In this document: piece after piece, positions 45,040-54,002 of the stretch | Numbering within the stretch: the stretch's first letter is position 1 | How the letters are laid out: each line of letters begins with the position of its first letter | Assembly: GCF_016117655.1 (NCBI RefSeq) | Contig: NZ_CP064936.1 | Location: forward strand, 2,480,001-2,544,000 | Origin: Treponema peruense | GTDB lineage: Bacteria > Spirochaetota > Spirochaetia > Treponematales > Treponemataceae | Length of the DNA: 64,000 nucleotides | Direction of reading: 5' to 3' | Made by a program: the position numbers and the translations under genes | Notes under the pieces: model-generated | Seen by the model: only the letters and a program-made list of their open reading frames with translations | Told to the model about the DNA's origin: nothing | Databases searched by the model: none

Positions 45040-45642
45040 ATGCCGTCTAAACAAAACAGTTACAGCAAGCCCGATTTTTGGTCACAGAAAGCGTTTCGTG
45101 AAGGTTATCCTGCCAGAAGCGTATACAAACTAGAAGAAATCGACAAAAAATTCGGAATGCTTAAAAAAGGATATACAGTTCTCGACCTTGGTTCCGCTCC
45201 GGGAAGCTGGACCACGTGGCTTTTGCGCAATCTTGGCCAGAGCGGAAAGGTTGTGTCAGTTGATTTGAATCCGCTTGCAAAGTCCGTAAAAGGAGATAAC
45301 CTTGTGTTCTTTCAGGGTGACCTTCTGAGCGAAGAAATACGCACGCAGATAACGGCAAACGGCCCGTACGACCTTGTTGTATGCGACGCAGCCCCACTGA
45401 CTACAGGAAACAGAACAATAGATACAGCCCGCTCAAAGGCACTGGTAGACATGGCAATCTGGTATGCCCAGGCTATGCTCAAAAAAGGCGGAAACTTCTG
45501 CGTAAAGATTTTCCAGAACGGCGACCAGCAGAAGCAGCTCATTAAAATGCGTGAAACATTCACTTCTGCAAAAGGCTTTAAACCCGAAGCCTGCCGCACA
45601 GAATCCTTCGAGACTTACCTTATAGGACTTAACAAAAAATGA
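45040..45642 (+). CDS. rlmE: 23S rRNA uridine-2552 2'-O-methyltransferase
   Basis: 200 residues of the FtsJ/RrmJ family. SAM motif LDLGSAPGSWTTWLLRN near 48-64, Asp in VVCDAAP near 115, KIFQ Lys near 150 and Glu near the end with the first Lys in SVYKLEEI near 28, so the K-D-K-E tetrad is complete. It methylates U2552 of 23S rRNA in the assembled 50S subunit. Overlaps the peptidase gene by four bases. Confidence 0.93.
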   Translation: MPSKQNSYSKPDFWSQKAFREGYPARSVYKLEEIDKKFGMLKKGYTVLDLGSAPGSWTTWLLRNLGQSGKVVSVDLNPLAKSVKGDNLVFFQGDLLSEEIRTQITANGPYDLVVCDAAPLTTGNRTIDTARSKALVDMAIWYAQAMLKKGGNFCVKIFQNGDQQKQLIKMRETFTSAKGFKPEACRTESFETYLIGLNKK

Positions 45643-46631
45643 ATTACAGCAGAAAAGTCGTTCTTAAGGCATACGGAAAATTCATACTCACATGTACCGC
45701 TGCAGTTTTGGGAATTGCGGCCGTCACAACTGCGGGCATTCTTTCTGCGCTACATTTCAATACGTTCAAGGGCCAGGGCGGTCTTGAAACTCCGGGTCCT
45801 GTAGAAGAACTTCCGGCAGACCTTACCCCAGAACTTGCACAGGAACTTCTTGAAGACACAGAAGCACCTGTTCCCGGACATAAAAACGCGGGTCTCCTTT
45901 CGTATACATCTTACCGCGTAAAAAAAGGTGACATGATCGGCTTTATCGCAGATGAGTTCGGCGTTACGCAGGACACAATAATCAGCGTAAACAACATTCA
46001 TTCGTCGCGCCTTATTCAGATAGGACAGTATCTTAAAATTCCGTCAGAACCGGGAATTCTCTACACTGTACGCAACGACGGTGAAACTCCCTCTACAATA
46101 GCTGCAAAATACAAAGTAAACCCGGAGCGCTGTGCATCACTTAACGGACTGGAACTCAACGCATCACTTTCTGCCGGAAGAACGCTTTTTGTTCCCGACG
46201 CAGAACTTGACTGGGTAACGCGTCAGGAAATAAACGGAGACCTTTTCAAAAAGCCGCTTCATTCAAGATATTATTTCTCTTCAATGTACGGCTGGCGTTC
46301 AAGTCCGTTTGATTCCACACGCAGAACATTCCACTCGGGAATAGACATGGCATGCGCAAGGGGAACTTCAATTTATGCAGCCCTTGACGGAACCGTTTCT
46401 ACAACCGGCTGGAGCGACGTATACGGAAATTACGTAATCATAAGGCATCATTCAGGCTACAAAACACTGTACGCCCACATGAGCCAGATTCTTGTCACAA
46501 AAGGACAGCACGTAAGCACCGCCACAAGAATAGGCCGTGTAGGAAGTACAGGAATGAGTACCGGCCCGCACCTGCACTTTACAGTTTACAAAAACGGTCG
46601 CACTGTAAACCCCGCAAATCTGTGGAAATAA
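45639..46631 (+). CDS. LysM-containing M23 peptidase, membrane anchored
   Basis: 330 residues. N-terminal membrane anchor (about 12-34), a proline/glutamate linker, LysM motif near 88-131 (YRVKKGDMIGFIADEFGVTQ) and a second, weaker LysM near 137-182. C-terminal M23 lysostaphin-like domain from about 205: HSGIDMACARGTSIYA has the zinc-binding His and Asp, and GPHLHFTVY the HxH. It should cut or remodel peptidoglycan outside the inner membrane. Coupled to rlmE by ATGA overlap. Confidence 0.92.
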   Translation: MNYSRKVVLKAYGKFILTCTAAVLGIAAVTTAGILSALHFNTFKGQGGLETPGPVEELPADLTPELAQELLEDTEAPVPGHKNAGLLSYTSYRVKKGDMIGFIADEFGVTQDTIISVNNIHSSRLIQIGQYLKIPSEPGILYTVRNDGETPSTIAAKYKVNPERCASLNGLELNASLSAGRTLFVPDAELDWVTRQEINGDLFKKPLHSRYYFSSMYGWRSSPFDSTRRTFHSGIDMACARGTSIYAALDGTVSTTGWSDVYGNYVIIRHHSGYKTLYAHMSQILVTKGQHVSTATRIGRVGSTGMSTGPHLHFTVYKNGRTVNPANLWK

Positions 46632-46699
46632 GAGTATCCGGCATTATTCTGCATGCACATTCCGCTGTTCAGCCAGACAACTGTGTGCATATACTGCAG

Positions 46700-46728
46700 T
46701 TTACAATTTACTTCTATAGATATATAAT
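46700..46728 (+). promoter_or_regulatory. Promoter for cheR-cheB
   Basis: -35 TTTACA (46700-46705), 17-bp spacer, -10 TATAAT (46723-46728). About 55 bases of leader precede cheR, with a short palindrome (CAGGAATCCTG) near 46740. Confidence 0.6.
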
Positions 46729-46789
46729 CAAGAATGTTCAGGAATCCTGACCGGGTTCAATCACTGTACAAAAAAGGCAGTTTACGAAT

Positions 46790-47608
46790 ATGGCAGACTT
46801 ACTCACAGACTTTCAGTTTAATGAATTCCGCAAAATAATTTATGACTCAAGCGGAATAACCTTTTCAGAAACAAACCGTTCAATTTTGGACAGCAGAATG
46901 AAAGAACGCTTGCGCCTTAAGGGAATGACCGATGTTCAGGAATATTACAAACTCATAACATCTGATCAGAACGAATTCAAAACCTTTCTTGACAGCATAA
47001 CAACAAACCTTACGCGCTTTTTCAGAAACCAGCCGCATTTTGACGCGCTTATAAATTATGTAATCCCGCATGTAATTGAACTAAAAAAAACGACCGGTGA
47101 CAGAAAAATACGCATTTGGAGCGCAGGCTGCTCTACAGGAGAAGAACCGTATACAATAGCAATGCTTCTCAAAGACAAACTGCCGGCTCCGTACACATTC
47201 GAAATAACAGCATCCGACATTTCACTCAAGTCACTTATGGTAGGACAGCAGGGTTTTTATCCTGAATCAAGAATTACGGGAATTCCGCAGAACTATCTGG
47301 CCGCTTACTTTACAAAGACAGAAAGCGGTTACCAGGCAAAACCCGACCTTATGAAAACAATCAAATTTGACTACCACAACCTGCGCTTTGACATGGGCGC
47401 CCGCAACTTTGACGTAGTTTTCTGCAGAAACGTACTTATCTACTTTGATGAAGCGGCACAAAAAGCAACAATTGACAGGTTCTGGACATCAATGGCAAAG
47501 CACTCGTATCTTTTTATAGGACATTCAGAAAGTCTGTTCGGAATGGACACAAAATTTGAATTCCTCAAGACGCCGTGGGCCTGCCTTTATCAAAAAAATG
47601 AAAAATAA
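46790..47608 (+). CDS. cheR: Chemotaxis methyltransferase CheR
   Basis: 272 residues. N-terminal helical domain (about 1-80) with the LTRFFRNQPHFDAL region, then the SAM-binding SAGCSTGEEPYTIAMLL near 105-121, and FDVVFCRNVLIYF near 204-216. It methylates chemoreceptor glutamates. The cheB gene follows 15 bases later, so the two adaptation enzymes are cotranscribed. No TPR extension. Confidence 0.96.
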   Translation: MADLLTDFQFNEFRKIIYDSSGITFSETNRSILDSRMKERLRLKGMTDVQEYYKLITSDQNEFKTFLDSITTNLTRFFRNQPHFDALINYVIPHVIELKKTTGDRKIRIWSAGCSTGEEPYTIAMLLKDKLPAPYTFEITASDISLKSLMVGQQGFYPESRITGIPQNYLAAYFTKTESGYQAKPDLMKTIKFDYHNLRFDMGARNFDVVFCRNVLIYFDEAAQKATIDRFWTSMAKHSYLFIGHSESLFGMDTKFEFLKTPWACLYQKNEK

Positions 47609-47623
47609 ACCGGAGTAAAAAAA

Positions 47624-48817
47624 ATGGATAACATAGAAGTTCTTGTCTGCGATGACTCAAGCCTTATGCGCAACATGATTTCACGCATTGTAGATTCTGC
47701 TGAAGGTATGCACACTGCCGGAACAGCCATGAACGGAAAATTCTGCCTGCAGAAAATTCCTCTCCTAAAACCCGATCTTATTCTTCTGGACATAGAAATG
47801 CCCGAAATGACAGGCGTTCAGTTTCTTGAAGAACGCAAAAAACTCGGAATAGATATTCCTGTAATTATACTGTCTTCCATTGCAACAAAGGGCGCGGCCG
47901 TAACCATGCAGTGCCTTGAACTTGGAGCCAGCGACTTTATTACAAAACCGGGCGGTTCAGTTTCGGTAAACATAACTTCTGTAGGAAGCTCTATAATAGA
48001 AAAAATTGCATCCTACGGCGGAAAATATGCCCGCGCTCACGGAAAGAATATTGCCTCACCCGAAGTTTTTGTACATCAGGCAAAACTCAAAGAAGCAGAA
48101 GCGGCAGCCGTTAAGGAAGGAATCATTTCAAAAATAAAGCCTTCTGAAACAAAACCCGAACCTCTTCCCGCCACACTGTGGACACCACCGCACAAAGAGC
48201 CGGCCGTAATTACACCGTTGCGGCAAAGCGGCCCCATAGATGTTGTTGCTTTAGGAATCTCTACCGGCGGTCCGAATGCACTGCGCGAAGTTTTTGCAAA
48301 GATTGACCCCAAGTTTTCAAAGCCTATTCTTGTCGTCCAGCATATGCCGGCGGGCTTTACAAAAGAGTTTGCCGCAAGTCTTGATAAAATATGCCCGCTT
48401 AAGGTAAAAGAAGCAGAAGACGGTGATCTTATTCACCCGGGACAAATCTACATTGCTCCGGGCGACTTTCATATCGTGGTACAAAAATCTACACTCTGCA
48501 ACGTAATACGTCTTTCCAAAGAGGACCTGCGCAACGGACACAGACCTTCTGCCGATGTTCTGTTCGAGTCAGTGGCAAAACTCTACAAAAACCGCGCGCT
48601 CGGCGTAATTATGACGGGAATGGGCCGCGACGGAGCAGCACAGCTTGCAGAAATGAGAAAACAGGGAGCGCGCACTCTGGGACAGGACGAAAAGTCTTCC
48701 ATTGTATACGGAATGCCGCGTGCAGCCTGGGAACTGGGTGCAGTTCAAAAACAGGTATCTTTGGAAAACATGGCGGCAGAAATGAGCGCCGTAATAAAAG
48801 AGCAGGCCGGCGTTTAA
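47624..48817 (+). CDS. cheB: Chemotaxis response regulator and methylesterase CheB
   Basis: 397 residues. Receiver domain (about 4-120): acidic pocket VCDDSS, phosphoacceptor LILLDIEMPEM, later TKPGG Lys. A linker of about 70 residues. Methylesterase domain (about 205-395): catalytic Ser in GISTGGPNALREV, His in VVQHMPAGFTKEF and Asp in MTGMGRDGAAQL. It removes methyl or amide groups from chemoreceptors. GGAG precedes the ATG. Confidence 0.96.
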   Translation: MDNIEVLVCDDSSLMRNMISRIVDSAEGMHTAGTAMNGKFCLQKIPLLKPDLILLDIEMPEMTGVQFLEERKKLGIDIPVIILSSIATKGAAVTMQCLELGASDFITKPGGSVSVNITSVGSSIIEKIASYGGKYARAHGKNIASPEVFVHQAKLKEAEAAAVKEGIISKIKPSETKPEPLPATLWTPPHKEPAVITPLRQSGPIDVVALGISTGGPNALREVFAKIDPKFSKPILVVQHMPAGFTKEFAASLDKICPLKVKEAEDGDLIHPGQIYIAPGDFHIVVQKSTLCNVIRLSKEDLRNGHRPSADVLFESVAKLYKNRALGVIMTGMGRDGAAQLAEMRKQGARTLGQDEKSSIVYGMPRAAWELGAVQKQVSLENMAAEMSAVIKEQAGV

Positions 48818-48832
48818 CAGCTGTCTTCAAAA

Positions 48833-48861
48833 TTGAATTTTTTGAGAAAAGCATATATAAT
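48833..48861 (+). promoter_or_regulatory. Promoter of prenyl synthase gene, adjoining its start codon
   Basis: -35 TTGAAT (48833-48838), 17-bp spacer, -10 TATAAT (48856-48861). Seven bases separate the -10 box from the ATG at 48869, so the message may start at the AUG. Confidence 0.65.
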
Positions 48862-48868
48862 CAGAAGA

Positions 48869-49981
48869 ATGAACATTGATTTTACGTCTTATCTTGAAAA
48901 AATTGAACAAACGATACTTACATACATTCCGGCCGATTTCACAGAAGAATGGAAGCTGGCCTCTTTCGGAATACAGAGTGCAGCCGTAAAGGACTCACAC
49001 ATAGAACCACTGGCTGCTCCTGCAAGGGAACTCGTATCACTGGGTGGAAAACGTTGGAGACCGCTTCTTATGGTACTCTGTGCACAGGCAGCAGCAGACG
49101 CGAACGGCTTTGACAAAGAAACAGCAGAAAAAAGAGCATACTCATTAACACCTCTTGTAGAATTCGTACACACGGCAAGCCTTATACACGACGATATAGA
49201 AGACAGCTCTGATACCCGTCGCGGAAAGCCCGCCGCCTACATTACCTACGGGACAGACACTGCAATAAACGCAGGCTCATGGCTTTACTTCGAGGCTCCG
49301 GTCTGTATAGACAGACTTGACTGTTCCGCAGAACTCAAAAACACACTTTATTCTGCATACGCAATGGAACTGAGGCGGCTTCATCTTGGTCAGGCCATGG
49401 ACATTGCGTGGCACCGCGACAACACCGCAGAGCCTTCAGCACAAGAATATATAGCCATGGTAAAAAACAAAACCGGAACACTGGCATCACTTGCCGCAAG
49501 AACAGGAACTCTGTGCGTCGGAACAAGACCGCAGGACGCAGACAAAGCCTCGCTCGCAGCAGCACAAATAGGCGCCGGATTCCAGATTATAGATGACGTT
49601 ATAAATCTTACTACAGGCAATCCCGGAAAAAAGCGCGGCGATGATATTGTAGAAGGCAAAAAATCTCTTCCGGTACTTCTGCTCGCAGAACAGTGCCCGC
49701 AGCAGATGAAAAAACTTCACACACTTTTTAAACAGGCCCGTTCCGGCGGAATCGAAAGCCCTGCAGTAGAAGAAGCAATATCTGTTCTTACAGACTCCGG
49801 AACAATTCTTCAGGCAAGGGACCGCGGCATAAAACTCATTCAGGATGCCTGCGAAAAATTTGACGCCCTTTTCGGAAGCAATAACGAAGAATCGGCAAAA
49901 ATAAGACAGCTGTTTATGTCAATGATTCCGCAAATTCAGCTTGGAGAGGCAAAAAAATGCTTGAAAGCAGCGAAAAACTGA
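48869..49981 (+). CDS. Polyprenyl (trans-isoprenyl) diphosphate synthase
   Basis: 370 residues from ATG 48869. It has LGGKRWRPLLMVLCAQ near 53 (IPP binding), the first Asp-rich motif DDIEDSSDTRRGKP near 107, and the second DDVINLTTGNPGKKRGDDI near 240. It extends prenyl chains from IPP units for quinone or carrier lipids; chain length cannot be read by eye. No Shine-Dalgarno before this ATG. The 3' end overlaps the TPR gene by 25 bases. Confidence 0.9.
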   Translation: MNIDFTSYLEKIEQTILTYIPADFTEEWKLASFGIQSAAVKDSHIEPLAAPARELVSLGGKRWRPLLMVLCAQAAADANGFDKETAEKRAYSLTPLVEFVHTASLIHDDIEDSSDTRRGKPAAYITYGTDTAINAGSWLYFEAPVCIDRLDCSAELKNTLYSAYAMELRRLHLGQAMDIAWHRDNTAEPSAQEYIAMVKNKTGTLASLAARTGTLCVGTRPQDADKASLAAAQIGAGFQIIDDVINLTTGNPGKKRGDDIVEGKKSLPVLLLAEQCPQQMKKLHTLFKQARSGGIESPAVEEAISVLTDSGTILQARDRGIKLIQDACEKFDALFGSNNEESAKIRQLFMSMIPQIQLGEAKKCLKAAKN

Positions 49982-50487
49982 ATAATCAGGCAATAAGACT
50001 TGCCGCCAAGGGGCAGTTCCCCGAAGCAATTGCCTGCCTTAAACGCGCCATTACAATGGAAAACCAGAATTATCTTCTTTGGTTTAACCTGGCAGTAACA
50101 TACCGCGACGCAGGAGAACTTGCAGCCGCAAGAAAAGCCATGGAATGTGCGTACAGAATGAACCCTTACGATGATGAAGTTATAGAAACGTTGGCAAATC
50201 TCTGCTACACAATGCACTGCTATGACGATGCAAAAGCATACGGTGCGGCAGGACTCCTTCACAATCCCGACAACCCAAGAATATGGAACACAGTTGGTGT
50301 CGTTTACTTCAACGAGTCCGACTACATAAGCGCAAGTGAAGCCTTTGAACACGCAATCACACTGAATCCGTATTATTACGATGCCATGTTTAACCTGCGC
50401 GATACATACGAAGAACTCGGAAACAAAGCAGGATACGAAGAATGTGCGGAAAGGCTCAAAAATTTAAAACCTGGAGACGAACAGTGA
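49957..50487 (+). CDS. TPR-repeat protein
   Basis: 176 residues with about four tetratricopeptide units from residue 6 (AIACLKRAITMENQNYLLWF, then ARKAMECAYRMNPYDDEV, AKAYGAAGLLHNPDNPRIW, ASEAFEHAITLNPYYYDAMF). No signal peptide, so cytoplasmic. A scaffold for protein contacts; partner unknown. Overlaps the prenyl synthase gene and shares GTGA with the next gene. Confidence 0.9.
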   Translation: MLESSEKLNNQAIRLAAKGQFPEAIACLKRAITMENQNYLLWFNLAVTYRDAGELAAARKAMECAYRMNPYDDEVIETLANLCYTMHCYDDAKAYGAAGLLHNPDNPRIWNTVGVVYFNESDYISASEAFEHAITLNPYYYDAMFNLRDTYEELGNKAGYEECAERLKNLKPGDEQ

Positions 50488-50918
50488 CAAACAGAGCAAT
50501 AGTAATTTCGGCAGATGAAAATTCTGCACAGGTAATGGCACTTCCAAAGGGCAGCTGTTCAACGGCAGAACACACGGGCTGTGCAGACTGCGGCGGCTGT
50601 TCGGGAAAAGCAGTTACATTCCGCGTACAAAACCCGCTCAAACTGCAGCTTAAAAAAGGCACCATCGTAAAAATAGAATCGTCCAAAAAAGCGCAAGCCG
50701 TTCAGGGACTACTTTCACTGCTTATTCCATTTGCATGTGCCGTAACAGGATATTTTCTTGCACCAAAACTCATGTCACTTCTTGGAAAACCAGCAAGCGA
50801 TGACTCAAGGGCTTTTTTTGTACTTCTGTTCCTGTTTCTTTCGGCCGCAATTATATTTACCGTTTCAAGAAAAATTCCTCTTCCGGGACAGCCGCAGATT
50901 ACCGACATCGAAGAATAA
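50484..50918 (+). CDS. RseC/MucC-like (SoxR-reducing system) membrane protein, GTG start
   Basis: 144 residues from GTG 50484, which overlaps the TPR stop as GTGA. N-terminal Cys-rich stretch (GSCSTAEHTGCADCGGCSG) near 27-45, then two membrane helices near 76-95 and 108-128. This is the RseC/RnfE-associated layout, where Cys may bind iron-sulfur or act in redox control. Role here is unknown. Confidence 0.82.
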   Translation: MTNRAIVISADENSAQVMALPKGSCSTAEHTGCADCGGCSGKAVTFRVQNPLKLQLKKGTIVKIESSKKAQAVQGLLSLLIPFACAVTGYFLAPKLMSLLGKPASDDSRAFFVLLFLFLSAAIIFTVSRKIPLPGQPQITDIEE

Positions 50919-50982
50919 CACTGAATTTTTGAAGTGCAATTCCTATTGACCAAAATCACTTATAATGTGAAAATACAAAGAT

Positions 50983-52584
50983 ATGAGTAAGTATGTTCTT
51001 GTTACGAGCGGAGTTTGTTCAAGTTTAGGAAAAGGCGTTGCTTCCAGCACAATAGGAAGCCTTCTTGAATGCAGCGGGCTTAAAATCGCAATGATGAAGT
51101 GCGATCCCTACATTAATGTTGACGCCGGAAACATAAGTCCATACCAGCACGGTGAAGTTTATGTCACAGAAGACGGAGCCGAAACAGACCTTGATCTCGG
51201 AAACTTCAGCCGTTTTACAAGTGTAAATTTAACAGACGAAGCATGCATTTCGATAGGCAAAGTCTATGAAAATGTAATCCAGAATGAACGCGCTGGAAGA
51301 TACAACGGCCGCACGGTTCAGGTAATTCCGCACATAACAGATGAAATAAAGCGCTGCATACGCCACATGGGAACAACTTCGGGTGCCGATGTAGTTGTTG
51401 TAGAAATAGGCGGAACAGTCGGCGACATAGAAACAGTACCTTATCTCGAAGCTGCACGCCAGCTTGTACGTGAACTCGGCAAAAACAATGCCATAAGCGT
51501 TCACCTCACACTCATTCCTGTAATTACAGGCGGAGAACTCAAGTCAAAGCCCACGCAGAATTCTGTAAAACAGCTGCAGCAGGTGGGTATACAGCCCGAT
51601 GTTCTTATCTGCCGCTGCGAAAGTGAAGTAGAAGATTCAATGAAGCAAAAAATTGCACGCTTCTGTAACGTAACACCAGGCGCAGTTTTTGTTTCTCCAG
51701 ATTTCCAGAAATCAATTTACGAACTTCCGGTTATTTTCCACAAACAGGGTCTTGACGCCATGATACTCAGCAAGCTTGGTTTGGGTAACAGAACAACAGA
51801 CATAAGGCAGTGGACAGACTTCCTTGAAAAACTTTCAAACCCTGCAAAAAAGATTCGCATCGGAATGGTCGGCAAAAAAGACTATCTGGACAACTGTTAC
51901 AAGTCAGTACACGAGTCTCTTTTCCATGCGGCAGTCACAGGAAACAATGCTGAACTCACAGTAAAAAAAATAGACGCAGAAACTCTCGAAAAAACACAGG
52001 ATATTGACCAGGTCTTTGCTGACGTAGACGGAATTGTAGTTCCCGGAAATTACGGCCAGCGCGGATTCTTGGGTCTTCTTGCCACAGTACGCTATGCACG
52101 CGAACACAAAATTCCGTTTCTTGGAATAGATTTGGGAATGCAGCTCATGGCAATCGATACAGCGCGCTCACTTTGCGGCTGGGAGGATGCAGATACGACA
52201 GAATTCATTCAGAATTCAACACATCCTGTAATAAGCCTCCCCGAAGAGCAGCCCGGACCAAACGACGGTGTAATGAAGCTGGGAGCCTCTGAAGTACATA
52301 TCGAAGACGGAACAAAGCTTTATTCAATATACAACTCAAGCAACATTGTAGAGCGCCACAGATCAAAGTATACTTTTGACAGACGTTACGCCGCCGCAAT
52401 GACAGAACACGGTCTCATTACTTCGGCCTGCGCTGTTTCTGACAAACAGACAGAAGCTTTTGAATGGAAGGATCATCCATGGGGAATAGGCGTTCAGTAT
52501 CATCCTGAATTTGTAAGTCGCCCTGCAAAACCGCATCCTCTTTTCAATTCCTTCATAAAGGCAGCCATCCAATACCGCAAGTAA
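50983..52584 (+). CDS. pyrG: CTP synthase with altered glutaminase nucleophile
   Basis: 533 residues; makes CTP from UTP with ATP and ammonia, usually drawn from glutamine. The synthetase domain is intact: LGKGVASSTIGSLLE near 16-30, GTVGDIETVPYLEA near 144-157. In the glutaminase domain the family line PFLGICLGMQ reads PFLGIDLGMQ, so the nucleophile Cys is Asp383 (codon GAT at 52129). The usual PGGFG oxyanion segment is PGNYG. The His-Glu part VQYHPEF is kept. The enzyme may use only free ammonia. Short leader, with TATAAT near 50962. Confidence 0.95.
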   Translation: MSKYVLVTSGVCSSLGKGVASSTIGSLLECSGLKIAMMKCDPYINVDAGNISPYQHGEVYVTEDGAETDLDLGNFSRFTSVNLTDEACISIGKVYENVIQNERAGRYNGRTVQVIPHITDEIKRCIRHMGTTSGADVVVVEIGGTVGDIETVPYLEAARQLVRELGKNNAISVHLTLIPVITGGELKSKPTQNSVKQLQQVGIQPDVLICRCESEVEDSMKQKIARFCNVTPGAVFVSPDFQKSIYELPVIFHKQGLDAMILSKLGLGNRTTDIRQWTDFLEKLSNPAKKIRIGMVGKKDYLDNCYKSVHESLFHAAVTGNNAELTVKKIDAETLEKTQDIDQVFADVDGIVVPGNYGQRGFLGLLATVRYAREHKIPFLGIDLGMQLMAIDTARSLCGWEDADTTEFIQNSTHPVISLPEEQPGPNDGVMKLGASEVHIEDGTKLYSIYNSSNIVERHRSKYTFDRRYAAAMTEHGLITSACAVSDKQTEAFEWKDHPWGIGVQYHPEFVSRPAKPHPLFNSFIKAAIQYRK

Positions 52585-52626
52585 GTTAAGTAAGGACGCA
52601 CTGACTTGAGAGACAAAAACCGACGC

Positions 52627-53217
52627 ATGCACAAAAAAAACAGCACAATAATTTTCTTTATTATGCCCGTATTGCTTTTAACTGCGCCGGTTTCCTGCTC
52701 GTTAAAGTACGATGAAGTTACAGACACGACAGACTCCGTGCCCGAATTCGTATTCCGCAACGCAAGGTACAGCCGTTATGAAAATTCAAAAAAATCAATA
52801 TATCTGAGTGCCGGCCTTCTTGAACAGTACAAAAAAGATTCTGCTTCTTATGCCAGAAATGCCGTTTTTTCTACATGGGACAAAGACGGAACCATTGACA
52901 CCGAAGGAAAGTGCTATCTTCTTGGCATAAACTCAAATGAAGAAATATACACGCTGTTCAACGACATTCTCATAAAAAACACTCCGCAGAATTTTAAAAT
53001 CCGTGCAGAAAATTTGCGTTGGAACGGAAAAACCGAACAACTCACAGCCGGCGCCGACGAAACCGTTTATATAACAAAAGACGATGTTGAACTTTCGGGC
53101 AAAGGCTTTTCGGCAAGCGGTGTAAACAGAAACTACAGGTTCAGTTCCTCTGTAAACGGAACAATGACAACAAAAGACGAACCTTCTTCAGAACAGATTC
53201 AGGCGGCAGAAGAATGA
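52627..53217 (+). CDS. lptC: LptC-like lipoprotein
   Basis: 196 residues from ATG 52627; a TTG at 52606 would add seven. Signal peptide with a relaxed lipobox LLTAPVSC near 17-24, then a beta-rich body. LptC links the LptB2FG exporter to LptA in the envelope. Weak sequence, so the call leans on the lptC-lptA-lptB order. It overlaps lptA by four bases (ATGA). Treponemes vary in having true LPS, so the lipid carried is not known. Confidence 0.75.
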   Translation: MHKKNSTIIFFIMPVLLLTAPVSCSLKYDEVTDTTDSVPEFVFRNARYSRYENSKKSIYLSAGLLEQYKKDSASYARNAVFSTWDKDGTIDTEGKCYLLGINSNEEIYTLFNDILIKNTPQNFKIRAENLRWNGKTEQLTAGADETVYITKDDVELSGKGFSASGVNRNYRFSSSVNGTMTTKDEPSSEQIQAAEE

Positions 53218-54002
53218 ACAGAACGGCAAAATATTTTTTCATAGCGGCATTTTTCCTTACTGCAGCATTATCTTACGCAGAAAAAATTTCATTCAGCGCA
53301 GACTCAATGACCGGAACAGCAGGAAGCAAAAACAGCTCCACTACTCTTTCGGGAAACGCCGCCGTCATCACCGAAACCATGCAGATAAATGCAGACAATA
53401 TAAAACTCAGCGGGCAGGACTTCAGGTACATAACAGCAGAAGGCTCTGTAAAAGGAACAGATACATCAAGCGACATGATCTTTACCTGTGAAAAAATGAC
53501 ATACGACAGGGAAACAAAAATTGCAGTGCTTGAAAAAGACGTCAACCTCGATGACAAGGCAAACGAAGTAACCGCCCAGGCCCAGAGAATTGAATACAAC
53601 CAGGATACAGAAATTGCCGTCATGCAGATAAGCGTTTCGCTCAAACAAAAAGACAACAACTGTACGGCCGCCTATGCAATCTACAGAAAAAAGGACCAGC
53701 TTCTTGAGATGGACGGCAACCCGCAGGTCATTCAGGGAAAAGACACATTTAGGGCACAGACAATTACCCTTAATATGAATACCCAGGAAATTGAACTTTC
53801 CGGAAGAGTTAAAGGAACAGTCACAACCGAAGCCGAAAACACAGAAAAACAGAATAATACCAAAGAAAGCAGCGGGGAACAGAATACAGAAAATGATACA
53901 GACAGCAAAACAGATATAGAAAAAGATAAGGACAGTGGGCAGCAGGCGGAACAGAAACTTCAAGACACCGGTTCCCAAACTTCAGGAGAAACAAATGAAT
54001 GA
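53214..54002 (+). CDS. lptA: LptA/OstA-like periplasmic protein with acidic low-complexity tail
   Basis: 262 residues. Signal peptide (about 1-22, ending ALSYAEK), then an OstA-type beta domain (about 25-195) with repeats like [19 protein letters not shown] and NADNIKL. The last 60 or so residues (about 200-262) are E/N/T/D/K/Q rich ([19 protein letters not shown]), unusual for LptA. It should carry lipid from LptC toward the outer membrane. Overlaps lptB by eight bases. Confidence 0.78.
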   Translation: MNRTAKYFFIAAFFLTAALSYAEKISFSADSMTGTAGSKNSSTTLSGNAAVITETMQINADNIKLSGQDFRYITAEGSVKGTDTSSDMIFTCEKMTYDRETKIAVLEKDVNLDDKANEVTAQAQRIEYNQDTEIAVMQISVSLKQKDNNCTAAYAIYRKKDQLLEMDGNPQVIQGKDTFRAQTITLNMNTQEIELSGRVKGTVTTEAENTEKQNNTKESSGEQNTENDTDSKTDIEKDKDSGQQAEQKLQDTGSQTSGETNE

